Part shown: in pieces, positions 9,362 to 17,608 of the stretch
Position numbering within the stretch: position 1 is the first letter of the stretch
Layout: each line of letters begins with the position of its first letter
Assembly (NCBI RefSeq): GCF_030406405.1
Contig: NZ_JAUEPL010000043.1
Location: 1 to 59,744, forward strand
Source of the DNA: Streptomyces ficellus
GTDB lineage: Bacteria; Actinomycetota; Actinomycetes; Streptomycetales; Streptomycetaceae
DNA length: 59,744 nucleotides
Reading direction: 5' to 3'
The notes under the pieces: generated by a model
Databases searched by the model: none
What the model was told of the DNA's origin: nothing
The model's input: only the letters and a program-made list of their open reading frames with translations
Position numbers and translations under genes: made by a program

Positions 9362-11668
9362 GTGACCCCCCGTCGTCCCGCCCGTAACCCTGCCGCACCG
9401 AAGGCCCCGAACGCCCCGGCCGTCAAGCAGACCCCCGTCGGGGACACCACCGCCCTGCCCACGCCACCGCACGGCGCCCCGCCCCGCCCCCGCACGGGCG
9501 CCGACGGCATTCCCGCCGCGCCGCCGCTCGACGCCGCCGACCGGGGGCGGCTGCTCGCCGGTGAGCACCACGACCCGCACGCGCTGCTGGGCGCGCACCC
9601 GGTCGCGGACGGCGGCATCGCGATCCGGGCGCTGCGCCCGTGCGCGCGGAGCGTGGCCGTGCTCGTGGACGGGGCGCGCACCGAGCTGCACGACGACGGC
9701 GACGGGCTCTTCTCGGGGGTGCTGCCGCTGTCACAGGTGCCCGCATACCGGCTCCAGGTCGCGTACGACTCCGGTGTCGTCGAAGTGGACGACCCCTACC
9801 GCTTCCTGCCCGCGCTGGGCGACCTGGACCTGCACCTGATCGGCGAGGGCCGCCACGAGGAGCTGTGGAAGGCGCTCGGCGCGCACCCGATGACCCATCA
9901 GGGCGTCACCGGTACCCGTTTCACGGTGTGGGCGCCCAACGCGCGCGGGGTGCGGCTGGTGGGCGAGTTCAACTACTGGGACGCGGGCACCGGCCTGCCG
10001 CTGCGGTCGCTGGGCGGCACCGGCGTGTGGGAGCTGTTCGTGCCCGGGCTGGGCGAGGGCGCGCTGTACAAGTTCGCCGTCACCGGCCCCGACGGCCACT
10101 GCTCCCTGCGCGCGGACCCGATGGCCCGCCGCACCCAGTGCCCGCCGGAGACCGCCTCGATCGTCACGGCCTCGCACTACGAGTGGCAGGACCAGGACTG
10201 GATGGCGCACCGCGGCGACCGTCCCATCCACGAGGCCCCCTTCTCCGTCTACGAAGTGCACCTTCCCTCCTGGCGGCCGGGCCTGACCTACCGCGAGCTG
10301 GCCGAGCAGCTGCCCGCCTACGCCAAGGACCTCGGGTTCACCCACATCGAGCTGATGCCGGTCGCCGAGCACCCCTACAGCCCGTCCTGGGGCTACCAGG
10401 TCACCGGTTTCTACGCGCCGACCGCGCGGCTGGGCACCCCGGACGACTTCCGGTTCTTCGTCGACGCCTGCCACCGGGCCGGCATCGGGGTCATCGTCGA
10501 CTGGGTGCCCGCGCACTTCCCGAAGGACGACTGGGCGCTGGCCCGCTTCGACGGCACGCCGCTGTACGAGCACCCCGACCCGCGGCGGGCCGAGCACCCG
10601 GACTGGGGCACCCTCGAATTCGACTACGGCCGCACGGAGGTGCGTAACTTCCTGGTCGCCAACGCCGTGTACTGGTGCGAGGAGTTCCACATCGACGGTC
10701 TGCGCGTCGACGCGGTCGCCTCGATGCTGTACCTGGACTACTCCCGCGAGGGCGGCGACTGGGTCCCCAACGAGCACGGGGGCCGCGAGAACTTCGACGC
10801 GGTCGCCTTCCTCCAGGAGATGAACGCCACCGTCTACCGCCGCTGCCCGGGCATCGTGACGATCGCCGAGGAGTCCACGGCCTGGGAGGGCGTCACCCGC
10901 CCCACCGACCAGGGCGGCCTGGGCTTCGGTCTGAAGTGGAACATGGGCTGGATGCACGACTCGCTGGTGTACGTCTCCAAGGAGCCGGTGCACCGCAAGT
11001 ACCACCACAACGAGATGACGTTCTCGATGGTGTACGCGTACAGCGAGAACTACGTGCTGCCCATCTCGCACGACGAGGTGGTGCACGGCAAGCAGGCCCT
11101 GGTGACGAAGATGCCGGGCGACTGGTGGCAGCGGCGCGCCAACCAGCGCGCGTACCTGGGCTTCATGTGGGCCCACCCGGGCAAGCAACTGCTGTTCATG
11201 GGGCAGGAGTTCGCCCAGGGCGCGGAGTGGTCGGAGGCCCACGGGCCCGAGTGGTGGCTGACCGAGGACGACTACCACTCATCGGGCGACCACCGCGGCA
11301 TGCGGGACCTGGTCCGTGACCTCAACACGGTGTACACGCGGACGCCGGCCCTGTGGGAGAGGGACACCGTCCCGGAGGGCTTCCAGTGGTCGCTGGGCGA
11401 CGCCGCCGAGGACAACGTCTTCGCCTTCCTGCGGTACGACGCGCAGGGCACCCCGCTGCTGTCGGTGAGCAACTTCTCGCCGGTGGTCCGCCACGACTAC
11501 GGGCTGTGGGTGCCGGACGGGATCTCCGCCCTGGCGGAGGTGCTGAACACCGACGCGGCACAGTACGGCGGCAGCGACGTACGCAACACCGATGCCCTGA
11601 AGCCGGAGTCGGGGTGTGTGCGGCTGACGCTGCCGCCGCTGGCGACGGTGTGGCTCATGCCGGTGTAA
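9362..11668 (+). CDS. glgB: 1,4-alpha-glucan branching enzyme
   Basis: About 768 aa, GH13/CBM48. It introduces alpha-1,6 branches into the glucan made by GlgE. The first 60 residues are Pro/Ala-rich and variable. Two N-terminal beta-sandwich domains (about 60-290) follow, the second with RFTVWAPNARGVRLVGEFNYW. The barrel carries the nucleophile in IDGLRVDAVASMLYLDYS, the acid in VTIAEESTAWEGV and the third Asp in LPISHDEVVHGK. GTG 9362 is chosen over the TTG at 9344 because GAGGAGG at 9346-9352 then has a 9-nt spacing. Confidence 0.96.
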   Translation: MTPRRPARNPAAPKAPNAPAVKQTPVGDTTALPTPPHGAPPRPRTGADGIPAAPPLDAADRGRLLAGEHHDPHALLGAHPVADGGIAIRALRPCARSVAVLVDGARTELHDDGDGLFSGVLPLSQVPAYRLQVAYDSGVVEVDDPYRFLPALGDLDLHLIGEGRHEELWKALGAHPMTHQGVTGTRFTVWAPNARGVRLVGEFNYWDAGTGLPLRSLGGTGVWELFVPGLGEGALYKFAVTGPDGHCSLRADPMARRTQCPPETASIVTASHYEWQDQDWMAHRGDRPIHEAPFSVYEVHLPSWRPGLTYRELAEQLPAYAKDLGFTHIELMPVAEHPYSPSWGYQVTGFYAPTARLGTPDDFRFFVDACHRAGIGVIVDWVPAHFPKDDWALARFDGTPLYEHPDPRRAEHPDWGTLEFDYGRTEVRNFLVANAVYWCEEFHIDGLRVDAVASMLYLDYSREGGDWVPNEHGGRENFDAVAFLQEMNATVYRRCPGIVTIAEESTAWEGVTRPTDQGGLGFGLKWNMGWMHDSLVYVSKEPVHRKYHHNEMTFSMVYAYSENYVLPISHDEVVHGKQALVTKMPGDWWQRRANQRAYLGFMWAHPGKQLLFMGQEFAQGAEWSEAHGPEWWLTEDDYHSSGDHRGMRDLVRDLNTVYTRTPALWERDTVPEGFQWSLGDAAEDNVFAFLRYDAQGTPLLSVSNFSPVVRHDYGLWVPDGISALAEVLNTDAAQYGGSDVRNTDALKPESGCVRLTLPPLATVWLMPV

Positions 11669-11672
11669 CCGC

Positions 11673-11708
11673 GCGGGCGGGCCGCCCTCCGGCGGGCGGC
11701 CCGCCCGC
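11673..11708. terminator. Bidirectional terminator between glgB and helR
   Basis: A perfect 15-bp GC-rich stem (11673-11687 with 11694-11708) encloses a 6-nt loop. It starts 4 nt after the glgB stop and lies 16 nt past the end of the convergent helicase gene, so it can serve both. Confidence 0.8.
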
Positions 11709-11724
11709 ACCCCGGCCGCCGGGC

Positions 11725-13947
11725 TCAGCCCTTGAGCCGTACGATCCCCAGCCGCTGGGTCGCGCGGGTCAGCGCCACGTAGAGGTCGTTGACGCCGTGC
11801 GGCCCGCCGGAGCGGATGGTGTCGGGGTCGGCGACGATCACCGTGTCGAACTCCAGGCCCTTCGCCTGGCGCGGGTCCAGCAGGACGACGGGCCGGGTCA
11901 GGTCCGGGTTCACACCGTGCGCGGCGTCCGGGAGGGCGGCGCCCAGGGCGGGGTGGTGGACGGCCGGGGCGATGACGGCGAGCCGGCCCTCGTCGGGCAT
12001 CTCGCGCCGTACGGCGTCGGCGACCTCGCCCGCCAGGTCACCGGTCGTGACCTCCCAGGGCGGGACGCCCGTGGAACGCACCGAGCGGGGCGGCTGGAAG
12101 GCCGGGTCCTCGGCGCGGCGAAGCTCGGCGGCGACCTCCATGATCTCGGCGGGGGTGCGGTAGTTGACGCCGAGCCGGACGTGCTCGAAGCGCTCCCCGA
12201 CGTACGGGGCGAGAATCTCCTCCCACGAGCCGCAGCCCGCCGCGTCGCCGGTCTGCGCCGGGTCGCCGACGATGGTCATCGAGCGGGTGGGGATGCGGCG
12301 CATCAGCAGCCGCCACGCCATCGCGGACAGCTCCTGCGCCTCGTCGACGATGACGTGCCCGAACGCCCACGTGCGGTCGGCGGCGGCGCGCTCGGCGGCG
12401 CTGCGGTGGTCGGCCTCCTCGTGGCGCTCGGCGAACCGCTCGGCGTCGATGATGTCGTGCGCGGACAGCACCTCGGACTCGGCGTCCTCGAACTCGTACG
12501 TCCGCGAGGCGTAACTGACGTCGAGGACACCCTGCGCGTACTCGATCCTGCGGCTGCGCTCGCGCTCGGCGGCCGCGCGGGCGGCGGTGTCGTCCTCGCC
12601 GAGCAGCTCGGCGGCCTCGTCCAGGAGCGGTACGTCCGCCTCGGTCCAGGGCCCGGTCTCGCGGCGTACGAACTCCGCCTCCCCGTCCGGCAGGTAGCCG
12701 TCCGGCTCGGCGAGGAAACCGGCGACGAGCCGCTGCGGGCTGAGCGTGGGCCACAGCTCCTCAATGGCGGCGTGCACGGCGGGGCTCGCGGCGATCTCCT
12801 TGCGCATCTGGGTGATGTCGGACGGGTCCAGAAGGTTCGGCCCGCCGAACGGGTCGGCGCCGAGGCGTTCGGCGAGCTGGTCGGTGAGCGCGTCGATGAT
12901 CCGGAACGTGAACCGGGGCCGGGCCAGGTTGTGCGGCAGGCCGGTGCCGCGCGCGTCCCAGCGGGCGTCCTCGGCCATGTTCCGGTCCAGCAGCAGGGTG
13001 CCGTAGTCGTCGTGGTCGATCTCGATGGGCGCGTCGGTGGGCGGCACGGTCTGCTGGTCGCGTACGTACCGCGCCAGGACGTCCGCCATGCCCGCGCGGC
13101 CCTTGATCTCGGCGGCCTCGGGCGTGTCGGTGCCGGTGGCGTGGACGCCGGGGAAGAGCTCGCCCAGCGTGGCCAGCAGAACGCCGGTCTCGCCCAGCGC
13201 GGGCAGGACTTCGCCGATGTAGCCGAGGAACGCCGGGTTCGGCCCGACGATCAGCACCGCGCGGCGGGCCAGCTGCTCGCGGTAGGCGTAGAGCAGGTAC
13301 GCGGCACGGTGCAGCGCGACGGCGGTCTTGCCGGTGCCGGGCCCGCCCTCGACGACCAGCACGCCGTGGTGCGGGGCGCGGATGATGCGGTCCTGCTCGG
13401 CCTGGATGGTCTGCACGATGTCGCTCATGCGCCCGGTCCGGGCGGCGTCGAGCGCGGCGAGCAGCACGTCGTCGGCGTCGTGGTGCTCATGGCCGGTACG
13501 GGTGGTGTCGTGCAGGTCCAGGATCTCGTCGTGCAGCGCGGTGACCTCGCGCCCCTGGGTGCTGATGTGCCGGCGCCGGCGCAGCCCCATGGGCTCGTAC
13601 CCGGTGGCGAGGTAGAAGGGCCGGGCGACCTCGGCGCGCCAGTCCACGACGAGCGGTGTGCGCTCCTCGTCGTCCTCACGGATTCCGATACGCCCGATGT
13701 GGTGGTCACGCCCGTCCCGGAATTCCAGCCGCCCGAAACACAGCCCGTTCTCCCCCGCGTCGAACGCGGCGAGCAGCCCCGCCTGCTCGGCGACCAGCAC
13801 ATCCCGCTCCAACCGCGCCTGGAAACTGCTCCCGCCCCCCTTGAGCGCGGCTCGCACGGCCCGCTCGGCCTGGTCGCGCAGGTGGTCGAGTCGCGCGTAG
13901 AGCTCAGTGATGAATTGCTGCTCTTTCCGCATTTCCTCGGTTGACAA
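11725..13947 (-). CDS. helR: HelD/HelR-type RNA polymerase-associated superfamily 1 helicase-like ATPase
   Basis: 740 aa. It has UvrD-like motifs: Walker A in VVEGGPGTGKTAVALHRAA, Walker B in HVIVDEAQELSAMAW, and a final helicase motif in YVALTRATQRLGIV. The N-terminal 90 residues are a charged coiled-coil arm (REKE-type, TEEMRKEQQFITELYARLDH), as expected for HelD proteins that reach into RNA polymerase. Family knowledge: HelD recycles stalled polymerase, and actinobacterial HelR also displaces rifamycins. Which role applies here is inference. The TTG start has AGGAG 5 nt upstream; an ATG six codons in is the alternative. I did not find a rifamycin-associated promoter element that I could identify with confidence. 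Confidence 0.88.
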   Translation of the reverse strand: MSTEEMRKEQQFITELYARLDHLRDQAERAVRAALKGGGSSFQARLERDVLVAEQAGLLAAFDAGENGLCFGRLEFRDGRDHHIGRIGIREDDEERTPLVVDWRAEVARPFYLATGYEPMGLRRRRHISTQGREVTALHDEILDLHDTTRTGHEHHDADDVLLAALDAARTGRMSDIVQTIQAEQDRIIRAPHHGVLVVEGGPGTGKTAVALHRAAYLLYAYREQLARRAVLIVGPNPAFLGYIGEVLPALGETGVLLATLGELFPGVHATGTDTPEAAEIKGRAGMADVLARYVRDQQTVPPTDAPIEIDHDDYGTLLLDRNMAEDARWDARGTGLPHNLARPRFTFRIIDALTDQLAERLGADPFGGPNLLDPSDITQMRKEIAASPAVHAAIEELWPTLSPQRLVAGFLAEPDGYLPDGEAEFVRRETGPWTEADVPLLDEAAELLGEDDTAARAAAERERSRRIEYAQGVLDVSYASRTYEFEDAESEVLSAHDIIDAERFAERHEEADHRSAAERAAADRTWAFGHVIVDEAQELSAMAWRLLMRRIPTRSMTIVGDPAQTGDAAGCGSWEEILAPYVGERFEHVRLGVNYRTPAEIMEVAAELRRAEDPAFQPPRSVRSTGVPPWEVTTGDLAGEVADAVRREMPDEGRLAVIAPAVHHPALGAALPDAAHGVNPDLTRPVVLLDPRQAKGLEFDTVIVADPDTIRSGGPHGVNDLYVALTRATQRLGIVRLKG

Positions 13948-14034
13948 TTCGACTCCTGCCGCGATAAGATGCGTTTATTCAACTTCCGTGTGCGCGTTGC
14001 CATATGCGCATACGAACCATTAAATATACGCCAG

Positions 14035-14074
14035 AAAAGGCCCCGGTCGTCCACCATTCGGACCGGGGTCTTTT
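14035..14074. terminator. Terminator-like hairpin between two divergent genes
   Basis: AAAAGGCCCCGGTC (14035-14048) pairs with GACCGGGGTCTTTT (14061-14074): a 14-bp stem with one G-U pair and a 12-nt loop. It has A-runs and T-runs on both sides, so it is a good intrinsic terminator in either direction. No gene ends here. It lies in the 224-nt region between divergent helR and the XRE gene, which makes a leader attenuator or an insulator more likely than an ordinary terminator. A 10-bp palindrome, TATGCGCATA, lies at 14003-14012. Confidence 0.65.
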
Positions 14075-14171
14075 CCGTCGCCGTGAACCGGGCGCCTCCG
14101 CCGGTCACTTGGCGTGATGATTCTTGTTCGTTCCGCTTACGGCGTGCCGCCCTGCTGGCTACGGTTGCCGC

Positions 14172-15020
14172 ATGGCGAAACCGAAGGACCTGGGGCCGGC
14201 CGAGACGCCGCGTGAGTTCCTGGGCGAAGAGCTGCGGTTGAGGCGCGAGGCGGCGGGGCTGTCGCAAGAGAAGCTCGGGGAGCGGGTGTTCGTATCGGGC
14301 TCGTACATCGGGATGATCGAGTCGGGCGCCCGCAGGCTGAGGCCGGACCTGGCGAAATGCATCGACGCGGCGCTGGGGACGGGAGACTTCTTCCAACGGC
14401 TCGTGCGGGCGATCAGCAGTTCACGCTATCCGCACCACTTCAGCGAAGCCGCCGAGCTGGAAAAAGTAGCCGTGACCATCAGCGAGTACGCTCCAACACT
14501 CATGCCAGGGCTGCTTCAGATCGGCCCCTACACCCGTGCGCTGGTCAGGGGCACCAGACCGACATCGCTGGACGACACCATCGAGGAGATCACGCGGGCA
14601 CGTCAGGACCGGGCCCGCATGCTCGACGATCCCACAACTCCCGAATGGTGGGCTGTTCTTCATGAGGCCGTCCTGCGCACCGCAGTGGGAGGTCCAAAGG
14701 TCATGACAGAGCAACTCCGGCACGTCGCCGGGCTGATGCGATCTCACCGCGTGTTGGTCCAAGTGGTGCCGTTCTCGGCCGGGTCGCATGGCGGAAACGG
14801 CGGCATGTTCAGCCTCATGACCTTCGCCGAGGCACCGGATGTGGTGTACACGGAGGGTCCTCACTCGGGGCAGTTGCTGGACGATCCCGTTGTGGTGGAC
14901 AAGCATCAGAAGTCCTACGATCTGGCGAGGGCCGTCGCACTGTCGCCAGGGGCGTCCCTGGCCCTGATCGAGTCGGTGGCGGAGGAATTCGAGAATGACG
15001 TCTCAGAAGCGCATTACTGA
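14172..15020 (+). CDS. XRE-family regulator with DUF5753-type C-terminal domain
   Basis: About 282 aa. The HTH lies at about residues 17-72 (LRLRREAAGLSQEKLGERVF, SGSYIGMIESGARRL). The remainder matches the Scr1/DUF5753 domain (LEKVAVTISEYAPTLMPGLL, PEWWAVLHEAVLRT, VLVQVVPFSAGSHGGNGGMF). These regulators typically pair with small DUF397 proteins, as in the WhiJ-like systems of Streptomyces, and the next gene overlapping by 26 nt is one. ATG 14172 has no clear ribosome site. A TACGGT box 7 nt upstream could be a -10 for a leaderless message. The longer frame from 14124 adds a non-conserved segment. Confidence 0.9.
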   Translation: MAKPKDLGPAETPREFLGEELRLRREAAGLSQEKLGERVFVSGSYIGMIESGARRLRPDLAKCIDAALGTGDFFQRLVRAISSSRYPHHFSEAAELEKVAVTISEYAPTLMPGLLQIGPYTRALVRGTRPTSLDDTIEEITRARQDRARMLDDPTTPEWWAVLHEAVLRTAVGGPKVMTEQLRHVAGLMRSHRVLVQVVPFSAGSHGGNGGMFSLMTFAEAPDVVYTEGPHSGQLLDDPVVVDKHQKSYDLARAVALSPGASLALIESVAEEFENDVSEAHY

Positions 15021-15282
15021 TGCATCGGCGCTGGTCACTTGGCGGAAGTCCAGCTACAGCAGCGGTGAGGGCGGCGCCTGCCTCGAAGTCGCCGAGGCAT
15101 CAGAGCTGGCAGCCTGGCGGAAGTCCAGCTATAGCAACGCCGAAAGCGCCAGCTGCCTCGAAGTTTCCGACGGCCACCCCGCCGCCGTCCCCGTCCGCGA
15201 CTCCAAGAACCCCGCCGGGCCCGCCCTCGTCTTCGAGGCGCGGGCCTGGCAGGTGTTCGTGGACGAGGTGAAGCGGGCCTGA
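14995..15282 (+). CDS. DUF397 protein with a duplicated N-terminal half
   Basis: 95 aa, with its start overlapping the 3' end of the XRE gene. The DUF397 signature WRKSSYS...CLEV appears twice, 25 residues apart, followed by the usual ending VPVRDSKNP..ALVFEARAWQVFVDEVK. A standard DUF397 protein has a single copy, so the first copy is an insertion. The two DNA copies share a nearly identical 21-nt block starting at 15041 and 15116, so the duplication looks recent. The likely role is partner or modulator of the XRE protein. Its stop abuts the convergent MFS stop. Confidence 0.9.
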   Translation: MTSQKRITDASALVTWRKSSYSSGEGGACLEVAEASELAAWRKSSYSNAESASCLEVSDGHPAAVPVRDSKNPAGPALVFEARAWQVFVDEVKRA

Positions 15283-16869
15283 TCAGCCCCGCTCGCGGGT
15301 CCGCCCCGGCAGCAGCGCCGCTACCAGGACCGTGCCCACGGCCAGGATCGCCGCGCCGATGAGGCTGGTGTGGGCCACCGCGTCGGAGAAGGCGGAGCCC
15401 ACGGCGTCGGCCATCCGGCGGGCCGCCTCGCCGAGTTGGGCGCCCTGTTGCGGGGTGGCGGCGTGGGCCGCCTGCTCACCGATGCCGTGCGCGACGGCGT
15501 ATCCCGCGCCGACCGAGTCCTGGGCGGTGGACAGGGCCGAGGCGGGCAGGCCGGTGCCCCGCGCCGCGTCGGCGAGGTGCGAGGAGTACGAAGAGGCCAG
15601 CACCGAGCCGAGCAGGGCGATGCCCAGCGAGCCGCCCAGCTCAAGGGAGGTGTCGTTGACGGCGCCGCCCACGCCGAGTTCCGACTCGGGGAACGCGCCC
15701 ATGATGGCGTCGGTGCAGGGCGACAGGGCCAGGCCGATCGCGACGCCCAGGATGACGAGCGGGGCGACGAAGTCCCCGTACCCGGAAGCCGAGTCCACCC
15801 GTGTGAGCAGGGCGAGCGCGAGCGTACCGAGCGCCATGCCCGTGGAGACCGTGACCTTCATGCCGAGGCGCGGCGTGAGGAACCCGGTCAGCGCCGAGCC
15901 GACGAACACCGCGCCGGCCAGCGGCAGCATCCGCACACCGGTGTCGAACGGGTCGTACCCGAGCACGAACTGCAAGTGCTGCGTCAGGTAGTAGAAGGCG
16001 CCGAAGACGGCGAGGAAGAAGAGGGCGACGGCGAGGTTGGAGCCGGCGAAGCCACGGTCGAGGAAGCGGCGGACGTCCAGGACCGGACGCGGGTGGCGCA
16101 GCTCCCAGGCGATGAAGGCGACGAGTCCGGCGCCCGCGACGACCGCCGCGCTGACGGCCTTGGCGTCCCAGCCGAAGTGGGGGCCCTGGATGATCATGTA
16201 GACGAGCGCGCCGGTCCACAGGACGGAGAGCAGCCCGCCGACGTAGTCGATGCGCCCGTGCTGGGCGGCTTTGGACGGGGGTACGAGGGCGAAGGCGCCG
16301 GCGATCGCGAGCGCGGCGACCGGGACGTTGATCAGGAACGTGGACGCCCAGCCGTGGTTCTCCAGCAGCGCGCCCGCCACCAGCGGTCCGGCCGCGATGG
16401 CGAGGCCGGCGGTGGCCGTCCACAGCACGATGGCCTTGGCGCGCTCGGCGCGCGGGAAGGTGGCGGCGAGCAGCGAGAGCGTGGCGGGCATGATCATCGC
16501 GGCGCCGACGCCCATGACCGCGCGGGCGGCTATGACCCCGGTGGACGAGTCCACGAGTGATCCGGCGACCGAGCCCGCGCCGAAGACGACGAGGCCGAGG
16601 ACGAGGGCGCCGCGCCGGCTGTACTTGTCGCCGATCGCGCCGAGCAGGAGCATCAGCGCGGCGTACGGGACGGTGTAGCCGTCGATGACCCACTGGAGGT
16701 CGGAGCTGGTCAGTCCGAGGTCCTGGGTCATGTCGGGGGCGGCGACCGTGAGGGCCGTGTTCGCCATCACGATGATCAACAGGCTCAGGCAGAGCACGAG
16801 CAGTGCCCACCAGCGCCGTGGGTAGGGCCCTTCCATCCTCTCGACCGGCTCGTTCATGACGAGACGCAT
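15283..16869 (-). CDS. MFS drug efflux transporter, DHA2 (14-TM) family
   Basis: 528 aa. Hydrophobic segments run throughout, with the DHA2 motifs TALTVAAPDMTQDLGLTSSD, QWVIDGYTVPYAAL and GAIGDKYSRRGALV, and motif C in LAIAAGPLVAGALLENHGW. It probably exports a toxic or secondary-metabolite compound by proton antiport. It is divergent from a TetR gene, with three palindromic operator candidates in the 87 nt between them, so it is very likely repressed by that TetR. The ATG is 11 nt from GGAAGGG; a second ATG four codons on is possible. Confidence 0.93.
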   Translation of the reverse strand: MRLVMNEPVERMEGPYPRRWWALLVLCLSLLIIVMANTALTVAAPDMTQDLGLTSSDLQWVIDGYTVPYAALMLLLGAIGDKYSRRGALVLGLVVFGAGSVAGSLVDSSTGVIAARAVMGVGAAMIMPATLSLLAATFPRAERAKAIVLWTATAGLAIAAGPLVAGALLENHGWASTFLINVPVAALAIAGAFALVPPSKAAQHGRIDYVGGLLSVLWTGALVYMIIQGPHFGWDAKAVSAAVVAGAGLVAFIAWELRHPRPVLDVRRFLDRGFAGSNLAVALFFLAVFGAFYYLTQHLQFVLGYDPFDTGVRMLPLAGAVFVGSALTGFLTPRLGMKVTVSTGMALGTLALALLTRVDSASGYGDFVAPLVILGVAIGLALSPCTDAIMGAFPESELGVGGAVNDTSLELGGSLGIALLGSVLASSYSSHLADAARGTGLPASALSTAQDSVGAGYAVAHGIGEQAAHAATPQQGAQLGEAARRMADAVGSAFSDAVAHTSLIGAAILAVGTVLVAALLPGRTRERG

Positions 16870-16899
16870 GGCTCAGTCCACCCTTCCAGCGACACGCTT

Positions 16900-16962
16900 T
16901 TGCACAGTGATGTGCAATTACACACTGCTGTGCAAGTTACGTGACTGCACAGCCATGTGCAA
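16900..16962. promoter_or_regulatory. Triple operator between the MFS and TetR genes
   Basis: There are three copies of an 18-bp palindrome TTGCACA-N4-TGTGCAA. Site 1 (16900-16917) is perfect. Site 2 (16918-16935, beginning TTACACA) and site 3 (16945-16962, beginning CTGCACA) have one mismatch each. Sites 1 and 2 abut, with centres 18 bp apart. Site 3 is centred 27 bp further on and overlaps the first possible TetR start codon. This is the expected layout for TetR repression of both divergent genes. Confidence 0.85.
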
Positions 16963-17583
16963 AATGAGGGCGTGACCTCAGGACGAGCCGACGTGAACCG
17001 GCGCCGCATCGAGCAGGTGGCCCTCGCCGAACTGCTGCGCGACCCGGACGCCTCCATGGACCAGATCGCCCGCGCGGCGGGCGTGGTGCGCCGCACCGTG
17101 TACGGGCACTTCCCCAGCCGTGACGCGCTGATCGCCGCGCTGGTGGACAGCGCGGTCGAGACGGTGGCGCGGGCGCACGCCAGCGGCCGCGAGGGCGTGG
17201 ACGATCCGGCCGAGGCGCTGGCCCGCGCCACGCTCGCCGCGTGGGAGATCGCCGACCGCTACCGGCTCCTGGTGGCCCTCGCCCAGCGCAGCGTCACGAT
17301 GGAGGGCATCCGGGAGCGGCTGGCCCCAGTGCGCAAGGAGTGCGCGGACCTGCTCCAACGGGGGCTGGACCAGGGCGTGTTCGTCTCGCCGCTGCCGGCC
17401 GCCGCCCTCGCCTACGTACACGAGCAGGTGCTTTTCGGGCTGATGGAGGCCGTGAACGCGGGCGCGCTCGCGGCGGACCGGGCCGGGCGGTCCGCCGCGG
17501 CGACGATGCTCATCTCGGCGGGGGTGCCGGCGGAGCGGGCGACGGAACTGGTCGAGTCGCTGACACGCCCCACGACGGCCTGA
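16957..17583 (+). CDS. TetR family repressor of the divergent MFS pump
   Basis: 208 aa from the GTG at 16957. The HTH covers about residues 13-60 (MDQIARAAGVVRRTVYGHFPSRDALIAALV). The C-terminal helical domain probably binds the exported compound. The start is uncertain: GTG 16972 and GTG 16993 are also in frame, and the latter has AGGA about 9 nt upstream and lies clear of operator site 3. The gene is followed 25 nt later by the convergent beta-propeller gene. Confidence 0.9.
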   Translation: MQNEGVTSGRADVNRRRIEQVALAELLRDPDASMDQIARAAGVVRRTVYGHFPSRDALIAALVDSAVETVARAHASGREGVDDPAEALARATLAAWEIADRYRLLVALAQRSVTMEGIRERLAPVRKECADLLQRGLDQGVFVSPLPAAALAYVHEQVLFGLMEAVNAGALAADRAGRSAAATMLISAGVPAERATELVESLTRPTTA

Positions 17584-17608
17584 GGCCGGATCGGGGCGCC
17601 AGGCGCGA

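Noticed and set aside
13948..14171. Rifamycin-associated element upstream of helR
   Set aside because: The hairpin here does not look like the published element as I remember it, so no claim is made.
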